Origin: Rhizobium sp. JAB6
GTDB lineage: Bacteria > Pseudomonadota > Alphaproteobacteria > Rhizobiales > Rhizobiaceae
Assembly (NCBI RefSeq): GCF_003024605.1
Contig: NZ_PYJQ01000001.1
Coordinates: forward strand, 715,001 to 779,000
Length of the DNA stretch: 64,000 nt
Reading direction: 5' to 3'
This document shows, in pieces, positions 27,392 to 36,674 of the stretch (its first letter is position 1; every line of letters starts with the position of its first letter). The translations under genes were made by a program, and so were the position numbers. The notes beneath the pieces are model-generated. The model worked only from the letters and a program-made list of their open reading frames with translations. It did no database searches and was not told the DNA's origin.

Positions 27392-28258
27392 ATGGGCGAC
27401 TATGCTGATTTCGTCGGCAGCGACTATCCGCTCGCCGTCTCCGGCACGCCGAGCGTTGCAGTCGCCTTCGGCTGTGGCGGTGCGCGCGGTCTCGCCCATA
27501 TTCATATCATCGAGGCACTGGACGAACTCGGCATCCGCCCGGTTGCAATTGCCGGTGCCTCCATCGGCTCCATCATGGGTGCGGCCATGGCGGTCGGCAT
27601 GAGCGGGGCAGAAATCCGCGACCATACGCTTGCAACGGTCGGTAACCGTCCCGCGGTGCTTAACAAGATCTGGAGCCTGCGGCCCGTCAGCATGCGCAGC
27701 ATCCGCTTCGGCCAGTTCAATCTCGAACGCATTCTCCGCACCTTCTTGCCGGAAGCCTTTCCTGAGAATTTCTCGGAATTGCACATACCGCTGAAGGTGG
27801 TCGCGACCGATTATTATCAGCAGGCCGAAGTGGTGATCGAGAAAGGCGAGCTTTTCCCGGTGCTTGCCGCTTCCGCTGCCATTCCAGCCGTCTTCATGCC
27901 GGTGAGACTCGGGGACCGCGTGATGATCGACGGCGGAATCATGAATCCGGTTCCCTACGAGCATCTGGCCGGGCTTGCCGACATCATCATCGGCATCGAT
28001 GTCGTCGGCGGCCCTGAGGGCGGCGGCAGGCATATTCCGAACCGCATCGAGAGCCTGTTCGGTGCCGGCCAGCTCACCATGCAGTCCAACATTGCCTTGA
28101 AGCTGCGCCTGCAGGCGCCGCAAATCTTCCTGCGCCCCACCGTCGGCCGCACCGGCGTCCTCGATTTCCTGAAGGCGCGCGATATCCTCGCCATGTCGGC
28201 CGGCGTCAAGGACGAGCTGAAATTCGCGCTTGACCGCGTGATGACGGCAAAGAACTAG
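27392..28258 (+). CDS. patatin-like phospholipase
   Basis: A 288-residue serine hydrolase of the patatin/RssA family. The oxyanion hole is AFGCGGARGLAHIHI, the nucleophile elbow is GASIGS (Ser in G-x-S-x-G), and the catalytic Asp is in the D-G-G motif VMIDGGIMNP. There is no signal peptide, so it is probably cytosolic or membrane-associated and acts on lipid acyl esters. It is 18 bp after rsmD, in the same operon. Confidence 0.92.
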   Translation: MGDYADFVGSDYPLAVSGTPSVAVAFGCGGARGLAHIHIIEALDELGIRPVAIAGASIGSIMGAAMAVGMSGAEIRDHTLATVGNRPAVLNKIWSLRPVSMRSIRFGQFNLERILRTFLPEAFPENFSELHIPLKVVATDYYQQAEVVIEKGELFPVLAASAAIPAVFMPVRLGDRVMIDGGIMNPVPYEHLAGLADIIIGIDVVGGPEGGGRHIPNRIESLFGAGQLTMQSNIALKLRLQAPQIFLRPTVGRTGVLDFLKARDILAMSAGVKDELKFALDRVMTAKN

Positions 28259-28313
28259 TATCCGCCAATGAGCTGCTGGCTGTGCTTATGCCAGGACCGT
28301 ACAAACGAAGCGG

Positions 28314-30134
28314 CTAAACCCGCTCCGGCTCCTCCTGCGGCAGGACGACGAGATCGTCGGCGTCGCTGTAGGTTTCGGCCGCACGCTTGGGCTTGACCAG
28401 CGGTTCCGGCTTGACGGGGCGCGAATAGAGCATGTCGGCGCCGGCCTGCAGCCCCTGGCTGACCTGCAGCACGAGCCGCTGTTCGTCACGTTTGCGGATA
28501 TCCTCGCCGATCTCGTAGGCCTCCGCCTCGCTGACCCCCAGCGCTTCCAGGGTGCGGCGGCCGAAGAGCAGGCCGGATTCCAACGTTTCGCGGAGCTCGT
28601 AGTCCACGCCTTTGTGCCGCAGCTCGATCGAATGGATACGGTCGTAAGAGCGGACGAAGAGGCGCGCATGCGGATAATCCGTCTGCACGAGCTCGACGAT
28701 CTTGTTGGTAATCTCGCGCTGATGCGTGCTGACGACGACGATCTTGGCGCGGTCGATACCGGCGGAGCGCAGCACGTCCTTGCGCGTGCCGTCGCCGAAA
28801 TAGATGCGGAAGCCGAAGCTCGATGCCTGGCGGATGCGATCGGCGGAGAAATCGATGACGGTGACATCGCGGCCACTGGCAAGCAGGATCTGCGCGGCAA
28901 TCTGGCCAAAACGCGAAAAGCCGATCATCAGCACGTCGGAGCCGGCACCCTCGAAATCCTCGTCCAGCTCTTCCTGCGTGTCGCCCTTGACCAGCCGCTT
29001 CGCGAGCGCGGAGCTCAGCGGCGTCAGCGCCATCGACAGCGTCACGATGGCGATCAGCGTCGAGGCCGTATTGGCGGAGAAAAGCCCACCGCTGGCGCTC
29101 GCAGCGCTGAAGAGCACAAAGCCGAATTCGCCGCCCTGCGGCAACAGCCCGGCGATGCGAACAGCGTCGTTGTGCGGCGAGCCCGCGACGCGGCAGAGCG
29201 CATAGATCACGACCGCCTTGATGAGCATCATGACCGGAACCGCGAGCACGATCAGCATCCAGTTGTCGAGAATCACGTCGAGTTTCAGCGACAGGCCGAC
29301 GGCGATGAAGAAAATGGCGAGCAGCACGCCGCGAAAGGGCTCGATATCCGCTTCCAGCTCATGCCGATAGGAGGATTCCGCCAGCATCACGCCGGAGAGA
29401 AAGGCGCCCATCGCCATGGAGAGGCCGGCAAGCTGCATCAGCGTTGCCGATCCCATGACGACGAAGAGCGCGGCGGCAATCATCGCCTCGCGGGCGCCGG
29501 TGCGTGCAATGACCTGGAACAGCGGCGTCAGCAGATAGCGGCCGGCGATGACCATCGCCGCCACGGCGCCGATGGCTATAGCGAGACTCGACAAGGGACT
29601 GGCGGTTTCCTTCGTGCCATCGAGCACGGTGATCAGCGCCAGCAGCGGCACGATGGCAAGATCCTGCAGGAGCAGCATCGAGAAGGAGCGCTGGCCGTAT
29701 CTCGTGTTGACGTCGCCTTGCTGTTCGAGGATCTGCATTGCGAAGGCCGTCGAGGAAAGCGCCAGACCGAAGCCGATGATGATGCTGCCCTTCCAGCCAG
29801 CAATGCCGCCGAGATAGGATGCGACGATCAGCGCCAGTCCGCTGAGCACCACCTGCGCCGTGCCGAGGCCGAAAATATCGCGCCGCATCTGCCAGAGGCG
29901 GGACGGCTTCAGTTCCAGGCCGATGATGAACAGCAGGAAGACGACACCGAGTTCGGCAACGGCAAGCACGGCTTCGCTGTCGCCGATGCTGTGCAGGATC
30001 GGGCCGATCACGACGCCGGCCGCAAGATAGCCGAGCACCGTGCCAAGCCCCAGTTTTTTGAAGATCGGTGCCGTGACGACGGCACCGCCGAGCAGCAGCA
30101 AGGTTTCGGTGAAAAGCGTATTGGGGGCGGACAT
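28314..30134 (-). CDS. CPA2-family cation:proton antiporter (KefB/KefC-like)
   Basis: A 606-residue inner-membrane potassium/proton antiporter or glutathione-gated efflux type. The N-terminal half has about 12 helices, including GYLAAGVVIGPILHSIGDSEAV, FLLFIIGLELKPSRLW and LLLQDLAIVPLLALI. The cytoplasmic RCK/TrkA-N domain starts at DVLMIGFSRFGQIAAQILL, with a Rossmann GFSRFG motif and DGTRKDVLRSAG. The start MSAPNTLF has GGAAAG upstream. The C-terminal tail is acidic. It is convergent with the patatin gene and divergent from pmbA. Confidence 0.93.
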   Translation of the reverse strand: MSAPNTLFTETLLLLGGAVVTAPIFKKLGLGTVLGYLAAGVVIGPILHSIGDSEAVLAVAELGVVFLLFIIGLELKPSRLWQMRRDIFGLGTAQVVLSGLALIVASYLGGIAGWKGSIIIGFGLALSSTAFAMQILEQQGDVNTRYGQRSFSMLLLQDLAIVPLLALITVLDGTKETASPLSSLAIAIGAVAAMVIAGRYLLTPLFQVIARTGAREAMIAAALFVVMGSATLMQLAGLSMAMGAFLSGVMLAESSYRHELEADIEPFRGVLLAIFFIAVGLSLKLDVILDNWMLIVLAVPVMMLIKAVVIYALCRVAGSPHNDAVRIAGLLPQGGEFGFVLFSAASASGGLFSANTASTLIAIVTLSMALTPLSSALAKRLVKGDTQEELDEDFEGAGSDVLMIGFSRFGQIAAQILLASGRDVTVIDFSADRIRQASSFGFRIYFGDGTRKDVLRSAGIDRAKIVVVSTHQREITNKIVELVQTDYPHARLFVRSYDRIHSIELRHKGVDYELRETLESGLLFGRRTLEALGVSEAEAYEIGEDIRKRDEQRLVLQVSQGLQAGADMLYSRPVKPEPLVKPKRAAETYSDADDLVVLPQEEPERV

Positions 30135-30284
30135 CGTCTGTTTCTTTCCGTGGGGCAGGCGGTGTTGCAACGCTTGGTCATGATAAACAACCATGCGTGA
30201 AGTGATTAGAACAAGAATCGGCTTTGCCGCCCTTGATGCTTTATGTAGTGCACAATAAATGGAACGCGAAGGAAAGGCCAAGTC

Positions 30285-31637
30285 ATGACCTCTGAAATCG
30301 ATTCCGCCGCTCTGCTTTCCCGCGCCAGCCAATTGATCGATCTAGCCCGCAAAGCCGGAGCCGATGCGGCGGATGCCGTCGTGGTGCGTTCGCGCGCCCA
30401 TTCCGTCAGCGTCCGCCTCGGTAAGGTCGAGGGCACCGAATCCTCCGAGAGCGACGACTTCTCGCTCAGGGTTTTCGTCGGCAACCGTGTCGCCAGTGTT
30501 TCGGCCAATCCAGGCTTCGATCTCAATGCACTTGCCGAGCGCGCCGTGGCCATGGCCAAGGTTTCGCCGGAAGATCCCTTCGCCTGTCTCGCCGATGAAG
30601 CGGATCTTGCCAAGAGCTATCCCGATCTCGAACTGTTCGATCCGACCGAAGTCTCCACGGAGCAGCTGCGCGAGGCAGCCCTTGCGACCGAGGCGGCAGC
30701 CCTTGCCGTTTCGGGCGTCACCAATTCCTCAGGCGCCGGCGCTTCTGCCGGCATGGGCGGGCTCGTGCTCGTCACGTCCCATGGTTTTGCCGGCCACTAT
30801 ATGGGCTCGCGCTTCGGTCGCTCCGTCAGCGTCATTGCCGGCGAAGGTACGGGCATGGAGCGCGACTATGATTTCGACAGCCGCCTCTATTTCGCCGATC
30901 TCGATGCGGCCGATGAGATCGGCCGCCGCGCCGGCGAGCGGGCGGTCAAGCGGCTCAATCCACGCCAGGTTCCGACGGACAAAAACGTGACCGTCGTTTT
31001 CGATCCCCGTGTCGCCCGCGGCTTCGTCGGCCATATCGCCGGCGCCATCAACGGCGCGTCCGTCGCCCGCAAGACCAGCTTCCTGCGCGACAAGATGGGT
31101 CAGCAGGTGCTGAAATCAGGCCTTTCGATCACGGACGATCCGCTGATCGTGCGCGGCCCCTCCTCGCGCCCCTTCGACGGCGAAGGCGTGTCCGGCAAGC
31201 GGCTCGTCATGATCGAGGACGGCGTGCTGAAGTCCTGGTTCCTGTCCACCGCGACGGCGCGGGAAATCGGCGGCGGCCTGAAGACCAACGGCCGCGGCGT
31301 GCGCGGCGGCACCTCCGTATCGCCCGCATCCACCAATCTTGCGCTGGAACCGGGCGATATTTCGCCCGAAGAACTGATCCGCAACGTCGGCACCGGCTTC
31401 TACGTCACGGAGCTGATCGGGCAGGGCGTCAATATGATCACCGGCGAATACAGCCGTGGCGCCACCGGTTTCTGGATCGAGAACGGCGAGTTGACCTTCC
31501 CGGTTTCCGAGGTGACGATCGCCTCCAACCTGAAGGACATGTTCATGCGCGTGACGCCGGCAAACGACATCGACCGGGATTTCGGCATCGCCGCTCCGAC
31601 GCTTGCCATCGAGGGCATGACGTTGGCGGGCCGCTGA
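30285..31637 (+). CDS. pmbA: TldE/PmbA family metalloprotease subunit
   Basis: A 450-residue member of the TldD/TldE family; TldD and TldE form a peptidase that processes unfolded or modified peptides. It lacks the zinc HExxxH motif of TldD, as TldE subunits do. It contains VVVRSRAHSVSVRLGKVEGTESSES, VFDPRVARGFVGHIAGAINGASVARKTSFL and GGTSVSPASTNL. The partner tldD is not in the window. It is followed closely by cysQ. Confidence 0.93.
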   Translation: MTSEIDSAALLSRASQLIDLARKAGADAADAVVVRSRAHSVSVRLGKVEGTESSESDDFSLRVFVGNRVASVSANPGFDLNALAERAVAMAKVSPEDPFACLADEADLAKSYPDLELFDPTEVSTEQLREAALATEAAALAVSGVTNSSGAGASAGMGGLVLVTSHGFAGHYMGSRFGRSVSVIAGEGTGMERDYDFDSRLYFADLDAADEIGRRAGERAVKRLNPRQVPTDKNVTVVFDPRVARGFVGHIAGAINGASVARKTSFLRDKMGQQVLKSGLSITDDPLIVRGPSSRPFDGEGVSGKRLVMIEDGVLKSWFLSTATAREIGGGLKTNGRGVRGGTSVSPASTNLALEPGDISPEELIRNVGTGFYVTELIGQGVNMITGEYSRGATGFWIENGELTFPVSEVTIASNLKDMFMRVTPANDIDRDFGIAAPTLAIEGMTLAGR

Positions 31638-31664
31638 GAAACGGGTGGAGATTGGAATTAGTCA

Positions 31665-32471
31665 ATGATCGATAGCAAGGCCGGCCAATTGAGCGATGTG
31701 GACCTGATCGTGGGTGCCGCGCTCGAGGCGGGCAAGATCGCTCTCGGTTTCTTCCGGCAATCGCCGGAAGTCTGGTGGAAGAACAACGGCCAGTCCCCGG
31801 TGAGCGCGGCGGATTTTGCCGCGAATGAAAGCCTTGCCGCCACGCTTCGCACCGCCAGACCCGATTATGGCTGGCTTTCAGAGGAAACCGACGACGACGC
31901 CGAGCGTCTGAAGCACGCAACCGTCTTCGTGGTCGATCCGATCGACGGCACCAGGGGATTTCTCTCGGGTCTCGATCTTTGGTGCGTCAGCGTCGCCGTC
32001 GTCACAGACGGCCGGCCTGTGGCGGGCGTTCTCTATGCGCCGGCGCTTGACGAACTCTTCGTGGCGACGGCTGGCGGACAGGCCTCGAAAAACGGCAAGC
32101 CGATCGGCGTTTCTCAGCGGATGAGCGACGACATCCATCGTCTGGCGACCGGCGAGGAGATGCTGAAGGGCTTCGATCCGGATTTCCGCAAGACGGTCGA
32201 GCGTGTGAAGCACGTGCCGTCGCTCGCCTATCGCCTCGCCATGGTGGCGGACGGCAGGCTGGAAGGAACGATCGTCAAACGCAACTCCCACGACTGGGAT
32301 CTCGCCGCCGCCGATCTCATTCTGGAGCGGGCCGGCGGCGCCCTCGTGGATCTCTCCGGCAGGGCATTGCGCTACAATCGCGCCGAAGTATCGCATGACG
32401 AACTTTGCGGCGCGTCGGCAGCGCAATTACCGGAGTTTCTCCGTCAGCTATCGAACCGACGAGACGGTTGA
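31665..32471 (+). CDS. cysQ: 3'(2'),5'-bisphosphate nucleotidase / inositol monophosphatase family
   Basis: A Mg-dependent phosphatase of 268 residues. Metal-binding motifs are the acidic WLSEETDDD, the DPIDGTRGF signature and the C-terminal DWDLAAADLILERAGG. CysQ hydrolyses PAP in sulfate metabolism, while the same fold also serves inositol phosphates. The DPIDGTRGF pattern with FLSGLDLWCVSVAV leans to CysQ. It lies between pmbA and DUF4170, upstream of waaA. Confidence 0.85.
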   Translation: MIDSKAGQLSDVDLIVGAALEAGKIALGFFRQSPEVWWKNNGQSPVSAADFAANESLAATLRTARPDYGWLSEETDDDAERLKHATVFVVDPIDGTRGFLSGLDLWCVSVAVVTDGRPVAGVLYAPALDELFVATAGGQASKNGKPIGVSQRMSDDIHRLATGEEMLKGFDPDFRKTVERVKHVPSLAYRLAMVADGRLEGTIVKRNSHDWDLAAADLILERAGGALVDLSGRALRYNRAEVSHDELCGASAAQLPEFLRQLSNRRDG

Positions 32472-32532
32472 CCTTTCCGTCAAAATCCCGCAGATGAAGG
32501 ATGGAGGGGGACGACAGTAGAAAGAGACGAAA

Positions 32533-32778
32533 ATGACTGATACCAGCGGCAAAAAGCAGCTCCTGCACCTTGTCTTCGGCGGTGAACTGGAAAACCTCGA
32601 AGAGGTCCAGTTCCGCAATCTCAATGAGCTCGATATCGTCGGCATGTATCCCGATTACGCGAGCGCGCTGGTGGCGTGGAAGTCCAAGGCACAGCAGACT
32701 GTCGACAATGCCCATATGCGTTATTTCATTGTTCACCTGCATCGCTTGCTCGATCCGCAGGCAAAAGCGGCATCCTGA
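32533..32778 (+). CDS. DUF4170 family protein
   Basis: An 81-residue cytosolic protein starting MTDTSGKKQLLHLVFGGEL. It has a compact alpha/beta pattern with DIVGMYPDYASALVAWKSKAQQTVDNAHMRYFIVHLHRLLDP. This matches the small DUF4170 family, found in alphaproteobacteria next to the Kdo transferase gene. Function unknown; the neighbourhood suggests a role in or near lipid A/Kdo synthesis. Confidence 0.85.
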   Translation: MTDTSGKKQLLHLVFGGELENLEEVQFRNLNELDIVGMYPDYASALVAWKSKAQQTVDNAHMRYFIVHLHRLLDPQAKAAS

Positions 32779-32957
32779 GTTCGCCTTGCTCCGAATTTGC
32801 ATTTGATATCTCTCTCCGGAAGAGCGTTGTCGCTTTAAATCCGGCCATGAAGCAGTATCTTTGACACAATAAGAACGAAAATTCGGCTGTTTATTCGGCC
32901 GCGTGGTAATCGGGATTTGGCATAGATGATGATCAGCTGGGATGGGAGGCGATCGAA

Positions 32958-34277
32958 ATGAGTAGCCTCAGGGCGCGTCTTGCCTTGAGCGCCTATCGTT
33001 TCGGCGGAATTGCCGTTTATCCGTTCATCGGACCTTATCTCGCCGTTCGCGCGGCGAAGGGCAAGGAAGATGGCTCCCGCAAGCTGGAGCGATCGGGTTA
33101 TGCCAGCGCCAACCGCCCGCAAGGGCCGCTGATCTGGTTCCATGCCGCAAGCGTCGGGGAAACCTCGGCCGTCATTCCCCTGATCCGAGAAATCCGTCGT
33201 CGGGATATCCATGTCATCCTGACGACGGGCACGATCACCTCTGCCAAGGTCGCGCATCAGCGGCTTGGGGAGGAGGTCATTCACCAATACGTGCCGCTCG
33301 ATCTCAAACCTGCCATCAAGCGCTTCCTTGAATATTGGCAGCCCGATTGCGCCATTTTCGCCGAATCCGAGATTTGGCCGGCAACGATCATGGAGCTTGG
33401 CCGCAAGCACATTCCGCAGATTCTGGTCAACGCCCGCATGTCGGATCGATCCTTCGCGCGCTGGAGCCGGCATCCCTCGCTTGCCGAGGCGCTGTTCGAA
33501 AATCTGGCATTGGTCGTGGCCCAATCCGACCTCGATGCCGAACGCTTCCGTGATCTCGGCGCGCTGCAGGTCCTCAAATCAGGCAATCTCAAGGTGGATA
33601 CGGACGCGCCGTCCTACGACGCGCCGACGCTTGCCGGTTATATGAAGCAGATCGGCGATCGCAAGACCTGGGCCGCTGTCTCCACCTTCGAGGGCGAGGA
33701 GGGCGCTGCAGCCTCCGTCCATTCGATGCTGAAGCAGCATAACGGCCAGCTCACTATCATCGTGCCGCGCCATCCCGAGCGTTGCGACGCGATCGAGGCG
33801 ATGCTGGTCGAGCAGGGCCTGAAAGTGGCGCGCCGCACCCGCAACGATATCCTTTCCCCCGATGTCGATGTCTTCCTCGGCGATACGATTGGCGAGATGG
33901 GGCTATATCTGCGGATGACCGAAGTCGCCTTCATGGGCAAATCGCTGTTCAACGAAGGCGGTCAGAATCCGCTCGAGCCGGCCATGCTCGGCTGCGCGAT
34001 CCTGACCGGCGGGCATGTCCAGAATTTCCGCGATTCCTATCAATTGCTCGCCCGGCGCGGCAGTGCCCGTATGGTGCGCGATACCGAGATGCTGGCGCGC
34101 GGCGTGCATTATCTGCTGACCAACGACGCGGCCCGACGTGGCATGATCGATGCCGGCTTTGCTGCCGTGCATGAAATGCGCGGCGCGCTGGCTGCAACGG
34201 TCAAGGGCCTGGAGCCCTATATCAATCCGCTGTCGGTCAAGGCGCGGCTAATGCCGAAGACGATGGCAAACGGATAA
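32958..34277 (+). CDS. waaA: 3-deoxy-D-manno-octulosonic acid transferase
   Basis: A GT30 glycosyltransferase (KdtA) that adds Kdo to the lipid A precursor on the inner face of the inner membrane. The 439-residue protein has an N-terminal hydrophobic segment (RFGGIAVYPFIGPYLAVRAAKG), LIWFHAASVGETSAVIPLI with the catalytic Glu, TTGTITSAKVA and the C-terminal NEGGQNPLEPAMLGC. It is two genes upstream of lpxK, so the lipid A core-assembly genes are clustered. Confidence 0.95.
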   Translation: MSSLRARLALSAYRFGGIAVYPFIGPYLAVRAAKGKEDGSRKLERSGYASANRPQGPLIWFHAASVGETSAVIPLIREIRRRDIHVILTTGTITSAKVAHQRLGEEVIHQYVPLDLKPAIKRFLEYWQPDCAIFAESEIWPATIMELGRKHIPQILVNARMSDRSFARWSRHPSLAEALFENLALVVAQSDLDAERFRDLGALQVLKSGNLKVDTDAPSYDAPTLAGYMKQIGDRKTWAAVSTFEGEEGAAASVHSMLKQHNGQLTIIVPRHPERCDAIEAMLVEQGLKVARRTRNDILSPDVDVFLGDTIGEMGLYLRMTEVAFMGKSLFNEGGQNPLEPAMLGCAILTGGHVQNFRDSYQLLARRGSARMVRDTEMLARGVHYLLTNDAARRGMIDAGFAAVHEMRGALAATVKGLEPYINPLSVKARLMPKTMANG

Positions 34278-34289
34278 GAAGGGAAGGGC

Positions 34290-35021
34290 ATGACAGCCGT
34301 CAGATTGGGAGCGATTGCGGGCATTCTTTTCGACAAGGACGGCACGCTGCTCGACTATGACCAGAGCTGGCTGCCGGTCAATCGCGAGCTTGCCAGGATC
34401 GCTGCTCAGGACGATCCTATCCTCGCCGATCATCTTCTCTCAGCCTGCGGCATGGATCCGATCACCGGCCACATCGTGCCGGACAGCCTGCTTGCGGCAG
34501 GGAACACCCGGCAGATTTCCGAGGGGCTGGTCGCCGCCGGCTCGAAAGTGGACGTCGCGGAATTGGTGGAAAAGCTCGATGCGCTTTTTGCGCATGCGGC
34601 CGATTTCTCCTCGCCAGTCACCGATCTCGCGGCCTTCTTCCGGCGTCTGCATGAGCGCGGCTATAAGCTCGGCGTCGCTTCCAGCGACAATGAGCGCTCC
34701 ATCCGTCAGACGGCGCGCCGCTTCGGCTTCATCGATTATATCGATTACATCGCCGGCTATGATAGCGGTTTCGGCACCAAGCCGGAGCCGGGCATGGTGC
34801 TCGGCTTCTACGCAGCAACCGGTCTTTCGCCCGCGCAAGTCGCTGTTGTGGGCGATAATAATCACGATCTTCATATGGGACGCAATGCCGGCGTCGGCCT
34901 CACCGTCGGCGTACTGACGGGCACGGGTTCGCGCGAAACGCTCGCAGCCGCGTCCGATTACTGTCTCAACGACATTACCGAACTGGAAGACCTGCTCATG
35001 CCGGTCGCACAATCGGCCTGA
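34290..35021 (+). CDS. HAD-superfamily hydrolase, phosphoglycolate phosphatase-like
   Basis: A 243-residue HAD class IA phosphatase. Motif I is [16 protein letters not shown] (DxD replaced by D-K-D-G-T, nucleophile and acid Asp present). Motif II is GVASSDN, the Lys motif is FGTKPEPG and motif IV is [15 protein letters not shown]. It lies 12 bp after waaA and 83 bp before lpxK, so it may serve Kdo or lipid A metabolism. Its substrate is unknown, and Kdo-8-phosphate is a possibility only. Confidence 0.9.
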   Translation: MTAVRLGAIAGILFDKDGTLLDYDQSWLPVNRELARIAAQDDPILADHLLSACGMDPITGHIVPDSLLAAGNTRQISEGLVAAGSKVDVAELVEKLDALFAHAADFSSPVTDLAAFFRRLHERGYKLGVASSDNERSIRQTARRFGFIDYIDYIAGYDSGFGTKPEPGMVLGFYAATGLSPAQVAVVGDNNHDLHMGRNAGVGLTVGVLTGTGSRETLAAASDYCLNDITELEDLLMPVAQSA

Positions 35022-35104
35022 TCTGGCAATGGCTTGCTTTTTCACGCAATCTGCCCTTTCTTGCCGCTTTGTTGCAGGCACAGGAACAGGGCTGGAATAG
35101 ACGC

Positions 35105-36154
35105 ATGGTATCGGAAGCCCCACCCTTCTGGTGGCGAAAGCCGGATTGGCGTGCGTGGGGGCTCTCACCCTTTTCCTTTCTATATGGCCGTATCGCCGGG
35201 CATCGCATGGTGAATGGCAAACGCGCCTCCGTGCCGGTGCCGGTCATCTGCGTCGGCAATTTTACGGTCGGCGGCGCCGGGAAGACGCCGACCGCGCTTG
35301 CGCTTGCCAAGGCCGCCAAGGCCAAGGGGCTGAAGCCGGGGTTCCTGAGCCGGGGATATGGCGGGTCGCTCGATGTCACTACGGTCGTAGATCCCTCGCA
35401 TCACCACGCCACGGCCGTCGGCGATGAGCCGCTGCTGCTTGCCCGCGAGGCGCTGACCGTCATTGCCCGCCGCCGCGCCGATGGTGCGGAAAGGCTGGTG
35501 CACGAGGGTGCCGATCTCATTATCATGGATGACGGTTTCCAGAGCGCGCAGATTGCGATCGACTATGCCCTTGTGGTGATCGATGCCGGTAGGGGCATCG
35601 GCAACGGACATCTCGTTCCCGGCGGTCCTGTGCGCGCGCCGCTGCGCACCCAGCTTCTCTATGCATCCGCTCTCTTGAAGGTCGGTGAGGGCAATGCTGC
35701 CGATCGCGTCGTTCGCCTCGCGGCAAGGGCGGGCAAGCCCTTCTTTTCTGCGAACGTCAGAGTGCGCGGGCAGGAGGATCTGCGCGGGCGCAAGGTGCTT
35801 GCCTTCGCCGGCATCGCCGACCCGGCCAAGTTTTTCCGCACCGTCGAGATGCTGGACGCTGAGATCGCCGTCCGGCGCAGCTTCGGAGATCACGAACACC
35901 CCGGCGAAGACGATGTCTCCGACATGCTCGACATAGCCTCGCGCGAAGGGCTTGAGATCGTCACTACCTCGAAGGACTATGTCCGCCTCATCGGTCATCA
36001 TGGTCGCGCCGACGAGCTGTTGCAGCGCTGCAGGGTGATCGAGATCGACATGGTCTTTGATGATCCCCAGGCTCCGGCCCTGATTATCGACAGGGCGATT
36101 GCAGCCGCGCGCGAACGGCGCTTACGGGAAAAGCGCAATAGCAAAGCGGCTTAG
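35105..36154 (+). CDS. lpxK: tetraacyldisaccharide 4'-kinase
   Basis: It phosphorylates the lipid A disaccharide to lipid IVA at the inner membrane. 349 residues from the ATG at [15 protein letters not shown]. It has the LpxK Walker [25 protein letters not shown], and [23 protein letters not shown]. The C-terminal part binds the sugar ([20 protein letters not shown]). The preceding ORF region adds 12 codons without a ribosome binding site. It closes the waaA-lpxK cluster. Confidence 0.95.
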   Translation: MVSEAPPFWWRKPDWRAWGLSPFSFLYGRIAGHRMVNGKRASVPVPVICVGNFTVGGAGKTPTALALAKAAKAKGLKPGFLSRGYGGSLDVTTVVDPSHHHATAVGDEPLLLAREALTVIARRRADGAERLVHEGADLIIMDDGFQSAQIAIDYALVVIDAGRGIGNGHLVPGGPVRAPLRTQLLYASALLKVGEGNAADRVVRLAARAGKPFFSANVRVRGQEDLRGRKVLAFAGIADPAKFFRTVEMLDAEIAVRRSFGDHEHPGEDDVSDMLDIASREGLEIVTTSKDYVRLIGHHGRADELLQRCRVIEIDMVFDDPQAPALIIDRAIAAARERRLREKRNSKAA

Positions 36155-36280
36155 GGGCACGTCTGCTTACTCGGCGTGGAAAATGAGAGCAATTCCAGGA
36201 AAGTACGCAGCGGCTTTCCGTCCGGATTGCGTCAAACAAAGAGATGGAGCGGTTCAGAGATTCCGTGAAACGATGAACCG

Positions 36281-36511
36281 CTAGTGCTTCTGATTGGGAA
36301 GGGCGCCGGCGCGCTTTTCGGCTTCTAGCGAAGTGATGACATCGGCATAGGGTTCCTGCCGGGCGACGCTCCAATAGCGCAGCTCATCGAGCGCAATATG
36401 CTTGCCGGTCATGGCGCAGACCACATAGGAACCCGGCATCAGGATCTGGAAATCGCCGTCGAGATAGCGAATTTTCGCCTCGCGGTTTCCATGTCCTTCG
36501 AAAAGATTCAT
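36281..36511 (-). CDS. DUF2093 family protein
   Basis: A 76-residue protein starting MNLFEGHGNREAKIRYLDGDFQIL, then PGSYVVCAMTGKHIALDELRYWSVARQEPYA, the DUF2093 pattern found in alphaproteobacteria. Cytosolic, function unknown. It lies downstream of and on the same strand as mutL, with a 164-bp gap. Confidence 0.85.
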   Translation of the reverse strand: MNLFEGHGNREAKIRYLDGDFQILMPGSYVVCAMTGKHIALDELRYWSVARQEPYADVITSLEAEKRAGALPNQKH

Positions 36512-36674
36512 CTGATGCCGTCCTTGATCTGTCTCATCCGTTTGCCATACCGCACTACAGCGCCGCGCGTCAAATATGACGCGCAAAGTCGACGTAGCTC
36601 TTTCGATTATGCAGCAGCAGCGACTTTCCCAGACTATTATTTCGCGGAAAAGTTCCTTTTGGAAATGGCGGGCC

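Noticed and set aside
24866..28123. 1085-codon open frame antisense to the pseudouridine synthase and rsmD
   Set aside because: Low-complexity reverse of the GC-rich repeat tail; no ribosome binding site, and it crosses three real genes.
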